This document shows, piece by piece, positions 15,469 through 24,496 of a stretch of DNA of 64,000 nucleotides. Both the position numbers and the translations under genes were made by a program. Under the pieces are notes generated by a model, which saw nothing but the letters and a program-made list of their open reading frames with translations, did no database searches and was not told where the DNA came from. Within the stretch, counting starts at the first letter, position 1; every line of letters begins with the position of its first letter. Location of the stretch: assembly GCA_963739385.1 (NCBI GenBank), contig CAVUAI010000048.1, forward strand, positions 1-64,000. Direction: 5' to 3'. Source of the stretch: VAZQ01 sp963739385. Lineage in GTDB: Bacteria; Pseudomonadota; Alphaproteobacteria; Rhizobiales; Xanthobacteraceae.

Positions 15469-17223
15469 TCAATTGTCCTCGGCCGGCCGCGCGTAAACCC
15501 AGGCAAACGCGCGGTCGAACCGTTTGACCTCGTCAATCAAGACCAACGGCTTGTCGTCGGCACAGCGCCACCGCTGCGTCGCGATGATGAAATCAGCCTT
15601 GTCCGGATCGGTTTCAAGCACCCAGGGCCGCTGCAACATCGGCCCGACCAACCATTCGCGCCACGGGATGCAGATCAGGATGCTCGGTGGCGTTTCGGTA
15701 TTTCGAAAGGATGGGTCGTAGTCGAGCCGGCGCTCGAGCCGACGCAAGCCCTCGGTAGCAGCCGCCGACCAATAATCCTGTTCGAATTTGTCGTAGGCCT
15801 CCCGAGTGCCTCCCGCGAACGCGTTGATCGCGACGTATTCGAGCGGGTGCAGCCTGGCCAAGTGGACCACGACGATGCCGGCATAGGTCCCACCAACGAG
15901 GGCTGCAGCCAGCGGTGCGCGACGCAGGAGGGGCAGGATTGCCGCCAGCCCGACCCCGGCCAGGAGCGCCAGCATGGGAATGACGAACAGCACGTGCCGC
16001 ACTCCGTCGTAAATGGTGGCACGCTGGACGATGAGAAATGCCAGCGGCAAGATGACTGCCAGGCACACGAGGAAAATCCCGCGCTCGCGCGCCAGGGTCA
16101 GCATCGCCGCCCGCACGGCAGCTTTGCGATCAGGCCGCCAACGCGTTTCACGCAGAAGAGTTACCGCAAGGCCGACGGCATGGACGAGAGCAACCGCCAG
16201 CAGTACCAGGAATGCCTCGGGAAGCCGGGCCAGCAGCTCATTCGGGATGTAGGAGCGCGGTAAGGCGTTGGTCCAGACTCGCTCCCCCCAATGCGAGAAT
16301 TCAAACACCATCGGCATATTTGCAAAGTGCACCAGGGCAGTCTTGAATTGCTGCAATGGATTGCCGATCTGCAGCCAGGGCCAGAGCGCAATTGCGGTCA
16401 TCCAGCCGATGCCAACGACCGCCGCAGAGCGCATCACGATCTGCACGAGATAGCGTGCGGTCATTCGGCCGTTCGCGGCAAAGAATTCCGTCGCGCACAG
16501 GAGCATCGCACCGAGCAGATACGCGTGGGTGATGATGCCGCCGGTGCGGGTGGCGATAGCGAGGCCGGTGAACACACCGGCCGCGAGCGTCGAAGGCCAG
16601 GGCGGCAGCATGTGCCGAGCCATCACCGCGATCGCGAGCGTCGCCCACGTCATTGCGGCCAAGAAGGGAACGTCGATCGGCGTGAAAAACAGGCTGCCGT
16701 AGAGGTACCCCGTCATCAGGCAGAGCGCGATGGCGGTGAGCCCGACCCATCTGCCGCCCACAAGACGACCGAGCGGCAATAGCGCCGCCAAACCGGCAAG
16801 CCCGACGAGAAACGTCATTGCGTGGCGGATCGTGATCCGATCGGCAACGTCGAACGACTGAACATAAGCGGTGAGGATCTGAAACCACGGACCGTAATAC
16901 CAAAGCGAAAATTCGACGGTCTCGAAGTGGGAGCGATCGGTCAAGCCGCTGGTGTACCAGGCCAGTGCCTTGGGGCCGTAGTCGTCGGTGTTGAACTCGT
17001 CGACCGTAAGCGCATAGTCCGGCGCCGTCGCGAGGCCGACCACGAGTACCGCGCTCAGCAGCGCCGCGGTGAGAACGACTTCAGCATCGATCGTGGAGAT
17101 TGGCGATCGCCTTGTCCGCCAGCGGGCATTGGGAGGAAACGTCGGCACGCGAGCGCCCTCGATAAGCGAGCTACCAACGCTCGACCGGGCAGTTGGTGCC
17201 ACGTGCAATTTTGCTGATAGCAC
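15469..17223 (-). CDS. GT-C type membrane glycosyltransferase (ArnT/PMT-like)
   Basis: 584 aa with about ten hydrophobic helices. The first periplasmic loop carries the acidic motif TVDEFNTDDYGPKALAWYTS, the expected position of the catalytic DE/DD pair in polyprenyl-phosphate-sugar transferases (GT39/PMT_2 group). RTGGIITHAYLLG and the soluble C-terminal approximately 150 residues also fit. It would transfer a sugar from a lipid carrier on the periplasmic face; acceptor unknown. The start shown is GTG 17223 and is uncertain; an internal start closer to the first helix (about 17090) is possible. It stands alone between unrelated small genes. Confidence 0.68.
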   Translation of the reverse strand: MLSAKLHVAPTARSSVGSSLIEGARVPTFPPNARWRTRRSPISTIDAEVVLTAALLSAVLVVGLATAPDYALTVDEFNTDDYGPKALAWYTSGLTDRSHFETVEFSLWYYGPWFQILTAYVQSFDVADRITIRHAMTFLVGLAGLAALLPLGRLVGGRWVGLTAIALCLMTGYLYGSLFFTPIDVPFLAAMTWATLAIAVMARHMLPPWPSTLAAGVFTGLAIATRTGGIITHAYLLGAMLLCATEFFAANGRMTARYLVQIVMRSAAVVGIGWMTAIALWPWLQIGNPLQQFKTALVHFANMPMVFEFSHWGERVWTNALPRSYIPNELLARLPEAFLVLLAVALVHAVGLAVTLLRETRWRPDRKAAVRAAMLTLARERGIFLVCLAVILPLAFLIVQRATIYDGVRHVLFVIPMLALLAGVGLAAILPLLRRAPLAAALVGGTYAGIVVVHLARLHPLEYVAINAFAGGTREAYDKFEQDYWSAAATEGLRRLERRLDYDPSFRNTETPPSILICIPWREWLVGPMLQRPWVLETDPDKADFIIATQRWRCADDKPLVLIDEVKRFDRAFAWVYARPAEDN

Positions 17224-17454
17224 GCCCGCGCTCGCGAGTTAAATCCGCGCGTGCACTGACGGTCGTGTCGTGACCAGATCCGGCAGCTCTGTGTGTCCAT
17301 TCCATATGTAACCGTCGTCGGGCGAAGGACAGTGCGCCAGCAGCGCCTCTTTGCAGCAGCGCCCAGCAGCGCTTGCGAAGATGCGCGGTTAATTTTCCGC
17401 AACGCGATCCGCAACGCGAAATGAGAAAGCGTTCAGCATTTTCACGCGCGCCCG
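17224..17454. other. intergenic, nothing recognised
   Basis: About 230 bp between the divergent glycosyltransferase and secreted-protein genes, ending at the EcfG promoter. No convincing gene. Confidence 0.4.
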
Positions 17455-17480
17455 GGAACGAAAAGGGCGCTCCCTCGTTT
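17455..17480 (+). promoter_or_regulatory. EcfG-type promoter (near-consensus)
   Basis: GGAAC at 17455-17459, exactly 16 bp, CGTTTTT from 17476. This is the best match in the window to the general-stress consensus. The secreted 77-aa protein starts 66 bp downstream at 17546. Confidence 0.72.
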
Positions 17481-17545
17481 TTGGGGCGCATGCCCATCTT
17501 TTTTGGGCGTCGTCCCCTTCGAGAGAGGAAACAAGGAGGCCATAC

Positions 17546-17779
17546 ATGATCTGCAAGTATCTGATCGGTGCCGCGCTGGCATCGGCCTTGGCCGTTTCGG
17601 CTTCCGCCCAAACGGCAACGGAATATTACGTCGTGCAAGACACCGCTACGAAGAAATGCACCATCGTCGACAAGAAGCCGACAACACAGACTATAGTGCA
17701 GGTCGGACCGGTGGCCTTCAAGACTCGCTCTGAGGCAGAGACCGGCATGAAGACCATCACGGTTTGTAGCAGTAATTAG
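17546..17779 (+). CDS. small exported protein, 77 aa, probable stress-induced
   Basis: A signal peptide (MICKYLIGAALASALAVSAS, cleavage after AQ) precedes TATEYYVVQDTATKKCTIVD and ends KTITVCSSN, a two-cysteine periplasmic domain. This type is frequent in Bradyrhizobium-like genomes without assigned role. AAGGAGG sits 6 bp before ATG. A near-consensus EcfG promoter lies upstream and a strong terminator downstream, so this is a monocistronic stress gene. Confidence 0.8.
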   Translation: MICKYLIGAALASALAVSASAQTATEYYVVQDTATKKCTIVDKKPTTQTIVQVGPVAFKTRSEAETGMKTITVCSSN

Positions 17780-17803
17780 AGGATACTGAATCACCGCTAC
17801 GCA

Positions 17804-17834
17804 GAAGCCCGGCGAGTTGCCGGGCTTCTTTTTC
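17804..17834 (+). terminator. Rho-independent terminator
   Basis: GAAGCCCGGC - GAGTT - GCCGGGCTTC followed by TTTTT: a 10-bp perfect stem and a T run, 24 bp after the stop of the 77-aa gene. Confidence 0.9.
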
Positions 17835-18597
17835 CAAGGCCCATCCCAACACCTGACGCCGTCAGTCCGGACCGAACGCGGCGCACGAAGGATCTGCACA
17901 CAGCGGTATTTTATATACGCCGGAACCGCATCGGCTGAACGGCAAGCAAGAGGCTATCTTCAGCATCACCCGGAGCATGTGTTCAACTACGCCATTAGGG
18001 ATGGCCGCGCCAAATATCTGGACTTCATCTACTCAGCCTTAGGCGGCGATCTCGCGGCCGGTAGCTTTGATTCAAAAGTCCGCATTTCGGAGTTGCCGCG
18101 AGCACGATGCGGACTTCTGAACCGCCACACTAGCTGAAGCTCGTGATATTGAATTGATCCACCTCCTGCGTTGTTCGCGATTGCCCTGTCTTATTCAATT
18201 TTGTCGCATTCGGCGGCAAGCCCATCGACAAGTCGTCGCACTACGACTCATGTATCGGATTGATGGTCGTTTCATGAGCCATTGAGCTCTCGGACTCACG
18301 AGCGAAACCGTGCGCCAACAAAGGCACGTTTCCATGGACGAAGCTTCTGTCTCTCGTGGCTTCAGATCGAAGCGACAATGTTCGGCGAGCGGTCGCCTGC
18401 CACCCACACTTACAGCCGACTTCCCCCTTCTTTCAGCCGGACCTAGTCCAGAAATCCGGGTCGCGGATTGGAAACTCGCGCTTCAGCTTGGTCGGGTCCT
18501 TGCTGGGAGTGTGGACTAGGGAGGAGTTCGAGGCGCTGCCCCCGACTGCGATCAAGACCGGCATTCATTGTGTCGTCCAACCTGAGAGGAGTGCTTC
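17835..18597. other. long intergenic stretch, no supported gene
   Basis: About 760 bp. Several short frames exist but none shows a domain, leader or ribosome-binding site. It may hold the cupin promoter; no EcfG or other motif was identified. Confidence 0.4.
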
Positions 18598-19020
18598 ATG
18601 GCGACGATGTCCCAGACGATTGACAACACGCTGGTGACGCCGGCGGAAATCCGGTGGGAAACAGGCCCAGCTATTCTTCCTGAAGGCGCACAAGGCGCCG
18701 TCCTTTATGGGGATCCGACCAAGGACGGTCTCTTCTCGATGCGGTTCAAGCTGCCGAAGGGCTACGGCGTCCCGCCGCATACGCTTTCAAAGGCCGGGCT
18801 CTTCACCGTGATCTCGGGAACCTTTCGTATCGGGATGGGCGAGAAGGTCGATCCGGGCAAGGCGAGAGCCATGCCGGCGGGAAGCTTCGTCGCGCTTGCG
18901 CCGGGCACCCCGCACTTCGTGTCCGTGGACGAGGAGACGGTGGTTCAGCTCAACAATATCGGCCCGTGGGTGATCACCTACATCGATCCTGAAGACGACC
19001 CGCGCCAGAAGCGAAAGTAA
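18598..19020 (+). CDS. cupin-domain protein
   Basis: 140 aa, single cupin barrel. Strand motifs are GYGVPPHTLSKAGLFTVISG (first metal motif, with His but a divergent following position) and PAGSFVALAPGTPHFVS (second motif, His conserved). These resemble ChrR-like and sugar/quercetinase-type cupins used as small sensors or enzymes. AGGAG precedes ATG 18598. A 3' remnant of an alpha/beta hydrolase follows directly, then DUF417; these three may once have formed an oxidative-stress-type operon. Confidence 0.82.
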   Translation: MATMSQTIDNTLVTPAEIRWETGPAILPEGAQGAVLYGDPTKDGLFSMRFKLPKGYGVPPHTLSKAGLFTVISGTFRIGMGEKVDPGKARAMPAGSFVALAPGTPHFVSVDEETVVQLNNIGPWVITYIDPEDDPRQKRK

Positions 19021-19023
19021 CAT

Positions 19024-19146
19024 GCGAGCCCCGAAGCGGGGGCCATCCAGCGCGCTTTCTTCTTCGACACCGGCCACTTCGCTCTCGAGACGCACTGTGA
19101 CGAGATCGCTGCGGCAATCCGCAATTTCCTGTCGCGCTCCAAGTGA
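19024..19146 (+). pseudogene. 3' remnant of an alpha/beta hydrolase gene
   Basis: Forty codons in one frame read AFFFDTGHFALETHCDEIAA then IRNFLSRSK and TGA. The DTGHFALE segment carries the catalytic His of alpha/beta hydrolases and this is exactly their C-terminus. The other roughly 240 codons, including the nucleophile elbow, are missing. The fragment starts immediately after the cupin stop, so an in-operon deletion removed the body of the gene. Confidence 0.72.
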
Positions 19147-19248
19147 GCTCGACATGTGGTCGAAATCGTAAGCCTAAGGCCACGTCTGTCATGTCTGTTC
19201 TCACCTGCGGCCGCGCAACGGTAATCGAGGCCAAATAGGGAGAAAACA

Positions 19249-19776
19249 ATGCATCATGTCATGAAGATATTGGCCAAGACAGGTCTTCTCACAAATGACC
19301 TTGATTACCACCTTGTTCGCGCATCGATGGTGATCATATTCCTGCTGTTCGGGTATCAGAAATGGTTTGAGTACGAGGCGAAGGTATTGATTCCATATAT
19401 CAGCAACGGTCCTCTCATTTCCTGGATGTACCCTGTTTTCGGTATTCGGGGCGCCAGCTGGTTTTTGGGGGTGACGGAATGGACGATTGGCGCGCTCCTG
19501 TTCCTGGGATTCTGGAATAAGAAACTGGGAATTCTCGGCGCTCTTGGTTCATGCGCTACATTCATCGGGACCGTGACGATTATCCCATTCACGCCAAATG
19601 GCTGGGATGCGTCTGCCGGATTTCCAGCAATGTCCGGCAATGTCCCTTTCCTGATGAAGGATGTGGTTCTTCTTGCTGTATCAGTCTATTTGCTGAAACA
19701 GGATTTGGTGAGAGCGTCTCACGACGAGCGTGCGGACGTCGCAATCGACTTTCAGCGGCAGCCGGCAGCGCGTTGA
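19249..19776 (+). CDS. DUF417 family membrane protein (YkgB/RclC-like)
   Basis: 175 aa with four membrane helices. The family signatures LVRASMVIIFLLFGYQKWFE, GPLISWMYPVFGIRGASWFL and the ending region FLMKDVVLLAVSVYLLKQD are all present. E. coli RclC of this family protects against reactive chlorine; other members sit in oxidative-stress operons. Start ATG 19249 follows GGGAGA; an alternative ATG lies at 19261. The upstream cupin and hydrolase remnant suggest a shared operon. Confidence 0.88.
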   Translation: MHHVMKILAKTGLLTNDLDYHLVRASMVIIFLLFGYQKWFEYEAKVLIPYISNGPLISWMYPVFGIRGASWFLGVTEWTIGALLFLGFWNKKLGILGALGSCATFIGTVTIIPFTPNGWDASAGFPAMSGNVPFLMKDVVLLAVSVYLLKQDLVRASHDERADVAIDFQRQPAAR

Positions 19777-19840
19777 ATTCCAACATGCGACGCGCAATCC
19801 GCAACGCCATACAATCGGAGACGGCGGTTGAACCTGCCGT

Positions 19841-20230
19841 TCAGCCGCCTCGCGCCGGCGCACATGCCTGTTCGGCGGCAATCAGCACATTGAGCGCCTG
19901 CCACGGCTTTGGCATGTAGCCGACCCCGAGCGGCAGTTCTCCGACGCGGTCGCGCGGAAGACCGGATGTGAGGATCACAGGGAGCAACGGCCAACGTTTC
20001 TTCACCTCCCAAGCCAGATCAACTCCGTCCATGACACCGGGAAGCCGAACGTCCGCGAAGATCATGGCGACCTCCCGCCCGTCAATCAGCATGACCGCAA
20101 GTGCAGCTTCTGCACTTTCACACTCGATGGTGACTACTTGTCCGTCTGCCAGCAACGCCGCCGTCAAGCTGCGCAATTCAGCATCGTCCTCAACGATCAA
20201 TACGGCCCGACGTTTTTGTGGTTGCCCCAT
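19841..20230 (-). CDS. single-domain response regulator (CheY-like)
   Basis: 129 aa, receiver domain only, no output domain. Acidic pair in LIVEDDAELR (Asp15/16), phosphoacceptor Asp60 in IFADVRLPG, Thr89 in VILTSG and Lys108 in MPKPW are all in place. ATG 20230 has GGAGGAG 7 bp upstream. Such stand-alone receivers are abundant in Bradyrhizobium-like bacteria and may act in phosphorelays, including the PhyR general-stress relay. No kinase is adjacent. Confidence 0.85.
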   Translation of the reverse strand: MGQPQKRRAVLIVEDDAELRSLTAALLADGQVVTIECESAEAALAVMLIDGREVAMIFADVRLPGVMDGVDLAWEVKKRWPLLPVILTSGLPRDRVGELPLGVGYMPKPWQALNVLIAAEQACAPARGG

Positions 20231-20947
20231 CGCTAGGCTCCTCCAAGTGGTCATCACGATCGGCACTCAATCGGGTCATGAGTGCCGCCAGGTGTGAAGG
20301 GAGCGGGGTCGAAACCACGTCGGCGAATACGTTTCGTAACGGGTGCGCTAACGTCAGCGGGAACTTCATGCCGTCGAACGGTATCGGGGCGGGACAGCGC
20401 ATCGCAGACCCTTTCTGCGATTGGTGCTCCCCCCTCGTCTCTCACGCCCTATGTCGACAATACGACAGAGGCCGTTTTGTTCGGCAGGGGCCACTATTAT
20501 TTTCTACGCGCGCAGGAACTCGCCACCAGGCGGCAGAGCCTCGGAGGCTAGATCGCGCTGGATCATTGGCCATTTGAGCCTGTCTGTTCGTAGTGGGCTA
20601 TGCGTGGCGAGAGTGCCGCGCCGCTCTGGCTGAGGTTGGTGTGAAAGAGGATTGGTGACCGGGCGAGGCCCCTTGGATCGTCGGCTTCACCCAATTGGGG
20701 CAGCGCCCAGGAGCGACGCCGGTCGGGGCATTGGACGCCCGGTGGCGTTAAGGGACCGTTGCGGGGTCGGAGCCCGGCGAAAAAATCAAGCCAACCTGCG
20801 CGGGCCATGCGGCACCGCCACGCCCGCCGGTTGTGCAGACGGATGTCAGCCTCAACGCATAAAAAAAGGTGTGACGCGGCGGAACCCAATGCTCCCTGGG
20901 GATTTTTCCTGAGGGCGTGGAAAACTCCGTGGGCGCGGGAGAGAGCG
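20231..20947. other. intergenic stretch without supported gene
   Basis: About 720 bp between two receiver-type genes. Short frames on both strands lack any recognisable domain. No promoter motif was assigned. Confidence 0.4.
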
Positions 20948-21649
20948 GTGATCAGCAAGGGGCCGGAAAGCAGGTTCGAACAGCGGCCAAAAGTCATCGT
21001 TGAGGACGATGAACGGCGGCCCAAAGTCATCGTTGCGGAAGACGATGTCCTGCTCCGCAGGATGGTCTCCGATGCCCTGCGTTCAGAGGGGTCTCAAGTC
21101 CTTGAGGCGGCGACTGCATATGAAGCCTTTTTGCTATTCAAATCTGATCGTGATGTCGGCGTAGTCATTTCGGACAGGCGGGTGATCGGCGTCGTGAAAG
21201 ATGGCGCCCTCGTCGGAATGCCCGTCTCTGACTATCTTCGTCACTGCGGCTATCGAGTGCTTGAAGCAGCGAACGCAGACGAAGCTTTGCTTCTGTTGCA
21301 GAAGCCCGGCATTCAGGCCGATGTGGTCATGACGGACGTTGGCGGGTCGGGCGCGATGACCGGGTTCAAGCTCGCGCAACGGGTCCATACCTTCCTGGCC
21401 TCATGGGGACTAGGTGACTGGCTGCTCGGGATCGGGCGATCCCTGCGGGCCGAATACAACGCGTTGGGCGTACCGGGGCCGCTGCCCCCGCGTCTCGCTG
21501 CACTCGTCAAGAACACAGAAGCGACGGCTAAAGGAGTGACCGCCGGTCGGCCAGCATTACGAGCCGCACGCGTCAACGGGTTCTTGCGCCGGCTGGTGAC
21601 CGGCAACCGTCCCGGTGATCGAATGATCGCCAACTCTGGGAACGGTTAA
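20948..21649 (+). CDS. mosaic of receiver-domain fragments with a NepR-like tail
   Basis: 233 aa from GTG 20948 (GGGAGA upstream). The N-terminus repeats RPKVIV-EDD twice in tandem. It is followed by a first receiver half (VAEDDVLLRRMVSDALRSEG ... DVGVVISD) and then a second partial receiver (VSDYLRHCGYRVLEAANADE ... VVMTDVGGSG with Asp). After this the Thr/Lys half of the receiver is missing. The end (IGRSLRAEYNALGVPGPLPP, RLAALVKNTE) resembles the short helix pair of NepR anti-sigma factors. The ORF is open, but the receivers are incomplete and probably not phosphorylatable in the usual way. It may be a recombinant relic. Confidence 0.5.
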   Translation: MISKGPESRFEQRPKVIVEDDERRPKVIVAEDDVLLRRMVSDALRSEGSQVLEAATAYEAFLLFKSDRDVGVVISDRRVIGVVKDGALVGMPVSDYLRHCGYRVLEAANADEALLLLQKPGIQADVVMTDVGGSGAMTGFKLAQRVHTFLASWGLGDWLLGIGRSLRAEYNALGVPGPLPPRLAALVKNTEATAKGVTAGRPALRAARVNGFLRRLVTGNRPGDRMIANSGNG

Positions 21650-21693
21650 CGGGAGAGCCGCCGACATCCGACGGAAAACTGAATTGAAAGAAC

Positions 21694-23496
21694 TCACCGG
21701 CCGGCGGCGTAGGCCTGCATGCCGCGCGGATTGGCGGCGGCGCGGCGGCGGCGGCCCTCGCGCGCGGCGGCGGTGAGCCGGCCCTCGCACCAGTCGGCGT
21801 CGACCTCGACGATGTGACCGCGGCGCTCAAGCTCCTTCACCGTCGCCGGCGGCAGCCGCCGCTCGACCACCAGGACGCCCGGCCGCGCCGTGCGCGGCCA
21901 GAACGAGATCGGGAAGTGCTCGGAATGCCAGGCCGGCGCGTCGATGCCCGCCTGCAGGTTCATTCCGGCGTGGACGTGCCGCATGAACAGCTGCGTCGTC
22001 CATTGATCCTGCTGGTCGCCGCCGGGCGAGCCAAAGGCGAGATAGGGTTCGCCGTCGCGCAGCGCGAGGGTGGGCGAGAGCGTCGTGCGCGGCCGCTTGC
22101 CCGGCGCCAGCGACGCGGGATGACCCTCCTCGAGCCAGAACATCTGCGCGCGCGTGCCGAGACAGAAGCCGAGCTCAGGAATGACCGGCGAGGACTGCAG
22201 CCAGCCGCCCGAGGGCGTCGCCGAGATCATGTTGCCGGCGCGGTCGACGATGTCGAAATGCACGGTGTCGCCGCGCACCTCGCCAAGGCGGCCTACCGTC
22301 GGCTCGCCTGCCCCCATGGCGCCGACGGCGCGCCGCTGCTCCTGCTCGCGGCGCAGCTTGATCACCGCGCCGAAGCCTTCGACCGAGCCGGGACGCAGCT
22401 CGTGCGAGGCCTCGTCGGTCACCAGCTTGCGGCGCTGGTCGTTGTAGGCGTCCGAGAGCAAGGTCGCCATCGGCACGTCGACGAAGTCGGGATCGCCGTA
22501 GAATTTCTCGCGGTCGGCATAGGCAAGCTTGGAGCACTCGACCAGGAGGTGGACGAACTCCGCACTCACGGGATCGGCGCCCTCGAGATCGAAGCCCTTG
22601 AGCAGCGCGAGCTGCTGCAGCATCACCGGGCCCTGCGCCCAGGGGCCGGGCTTGCACACGGTGTAGCGGCCGTAGTCGTAGGTGAGCGGCGCCTCGATAT
22701 GGGCGTGCCAGCGCGCCATGTCGTCGCCGGTGAGCACGCCGCGATGGGGCTCGCCGCTGGTGTCCATGACGGCCTGCGTGCGGCAGAAGCGGTCGATCGC
22801 CTCGGCGACGAAGCCCTGCGACCAGGTCTTGCGCGCCGCTTCGATCTGCTGCACGCGATCGCCGCCCGCGCTTTCGGCCTCGCGCAGCACGCGCGTATAG
22901 GTTTCGGCCAAGGTCGGATTGGTGAACAGGCTGCCGGTCTCCGGCACCTTGCCGCCGGGCAGATAGACCGCGGCCGAGGTCGGCCAATACTTGCGGAACA
23001 GCGCCTCGACGGTCGCGATGGTGGCATGCGCGCGCTCGACCAGCGGCTGGCCTTCGTTCGCATAGAAGATCGCGGGCGCCAGCACGTCGGCGAGCCGCAT
23101 GGTGCCGTAGTCGCGCAGCAGCATCATCCAGGTGTCGAACATGCCCGGCACGCAGGCGGCGAGCAGGCCGGTGCCCGGCACCATGTCGAGACCGAGGCTG
23201 CGGTAATGCGCGATGGTGGCCTTGGCCGGCGCCGGCCCCTGGCCGCAGATCACCTCGGTCGTGCCCTTGCGCACGTCGTTGAGGATGACCGGCACATCCC
23301 CGCCCGGCCCGTTGAGATGGGGTTCGACCACCTGCAGCGTGAACGCGGTGGCGACCGCGGCGTCGAAGGCGTTGCCGCCCTTCTCCAATACCGCCATGCC
23401 GACGGCGGTGGCGATCCAGTGCGTCGAGGTGACCACACCGAAGGTGCCCTCGATCTCGGGCCGCGTGGTGAAGGGATTCGGGTTGATGTTTTTCAT
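21694..23496 (-). CDS. gamma-glutamyltransferase family protein
   Basis: 600 aa, single-chain precursor. The N-terminal block GTFGVVTSTHWIATAVGMAV and EKGGNAFDAAVATAFTLQVV ... LNGPGGDVP is classic. Autoprocessing is expected before the Thr of EVRGDTVHFDIVDRAGNMIS, and GGDQQDQW provides the glycine-rich oxyanion region. No signal peptide is visible, unlike periplasmic Ggt, so this belongs to the YwrD-like cytosolic branch (peptide or amide hydrolase rather than proven glutathione enzyme). Start taken at ATG 23496; GTG 23532 is possible. No operon partners. Confidence 0.86.
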   Translation of the reverse strand: MKNINPNPFTTRPEIEGTFGVVTSTHWIATAVGMAVLEKGGNAFDAAVATAFTLQVVEPHLNGPGGDVPVILNDVRKGTTEVICGQGPAPAKATIAHYRSLGLDMVPGTGLLAACVPGMFDTWMMLLRDYGTMRLADVLAPAIFYANEGQPLVERAHATIATVEALFRKYWPTSAAVYLPGGKVPETGSLFTNPTLAETYTRVLREAESAGGDRVQQIEAARKTWSQGFVAEAIDRFCRTQAVMDTSGEPHRGVLTGDDMARWHAHIEAPLTYDYGRYTVCKPGPWAQGPVMLQQLALLKGFDLEGADPVSAEFVHLLVECSKLAYADREKFYGDPDFVDVPMATLLSDAYNDQRRKLVTDEASHELRPGSVEGFGAVIKLRREQEQRRAVGAMGAGEPTVGRLGEVRGDTVHFDIVDRAGNMISATPSGGWLQSSPVIPELGFCLGTRAQMFWLEEGHPASLAPGKRPRTTLSPTLALRDGEPYLAFGSPGGDQQDQWTTQLFMRHVHAGMNLQAGIDAPAWHSEHFPISFWPRTARPGVLVVERRLPPATVKELERRGHIVEVDADWCEGRLTAAAREGRRRRAAANPRGMQAYAAGR

Positions 23497-23659
23497 CGCT
23501 GGCCTGTGCAACGGGAACGCCCAATTAATCACAGCTTGTGGGGCGAACCAACCCGCGGGAAGCCGCTTTTCGCGGCTGGCTCGTTGAACTAAAGTCGTGC
23601 GTGCCCGTTAACCAACGTCGTGAGTGCCGGCTTTTATTCCGGTATTCAAGGAGGAGACC

Positions 23660-23900
23660 ATGAAGAAAGATCGCGTTGGCCCTCGCCGTTTGCCTGCTCT
23701 CGTCGGCACCGGCGTTTGCGACCTGCAAGTCGGATGCGGCGGACAAGAAGCTCGCGGGCGCGGCGCTCAAGAGCTTCATGACGAAGTGCCAGAGGGATGC
23801 GACGACAACCTGCGAAACCAACTCCAAGGACAAGAAGCTCGCGGGCGCGGCCAAGACCAGCCACATGAAGAAGTGCGTCTCCGACGCGGTCGGTTCGTAA
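23660..23900 (+). pseudogene. PsiF-repeat exported protein with a one-base frameshift in the leader
   Basis: The mature part carries two PsiF-type repeats: CKSDAADKKLAGAALKSFMT and CETNSKDKKLAGAAKTSHMK, each ending KC..DA. A perfect start context (AAGGAGGAGACC then ATG 23660) opens MKK in one frame, but the rest of the signal peptide (ALAVCLLSSAPAFA) is in another. One extra A in the AAGAAAG run (23663-23669) explains it. A TTG at 23676 could initiate a leader-shortened product. PsiF proteins are phosphate-starvation-inducible periplasmic proteins of unknown role. Confidence 0.7.
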
Positions 23901-24496
23901 CGTAAGTCATTTGGTCTGGCGCCCGGCGCACCGGGCGCGGGATGTTGACGCTTGCACCCTCCCTCGCAGTGAGGGGGAAGCGCAAAAGTCTATTGTGAGG
24001 CCCCCCTCACCCGTCACGATTCGCTTCGCTGCCGTTGAGCTTTCTCCCGCAAGGTTCTCGGGGTGGTCTTTCCCCGAGATGGAAGTGTATCGCCGCATAT
24101 TCGTTTGCATATCGGGGCCGCCGGTGGCCGCCAGCGCGCGGCTGCAGACCCGTGTCGTAACAGATGCGGTGTAAATGGGCGCTTGGTTCCTTGATCGCGG
24201 CGCGGAGGCCGACCTTCCCCACCGCGCCGCCATGCGGCGCGATGAGACACGAGGGTCCGGCGCGATCACCTTAAAGAAAGTACTCGCGCCGGCCGCTCGC
24301 TTCGCCAGCGGGGAGAGCGACGATCTGAGTGGTCGAGTTGAATACGGGCGTCCGCGCGCGGGCCGTTCGAATACTCCGCTACCATTTCGGCAGAAAAATC
24401 ACAAAAAGTGTGACGGCGCTCACCGTGGGCTTATCCGGGTGAACCTACAAGGCGCATGAGACTCCAAAACAAGACCAATATGACAAGGAGTGCGCC
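23901..24496. other. intergenic stretch with degenerate repeat-like sequence
   Basis: About 600 bp. The part around 23980-24080 (CCCCCTCACCCGTCACGATT, then CTTTCTCCCGCAAGGTTCTC) resembles a degenerate copy of the CCTCACCC...CTCCCGCAAG intergenic repeat often seen in Hyphomicrobiales. No gene. The last 50 bp form the leader of the RTX gene with AAGGAG before ATG 24497. Confidence 0.4.

Noticed and set aside
21814..23592. 592-codon plus-strand frame opposite the gamma-glutamyltransferase gene
   Set aside because: Arg/Gly/His-rich shadow of a well-supported gene, no domain and no ribosome-binding site.
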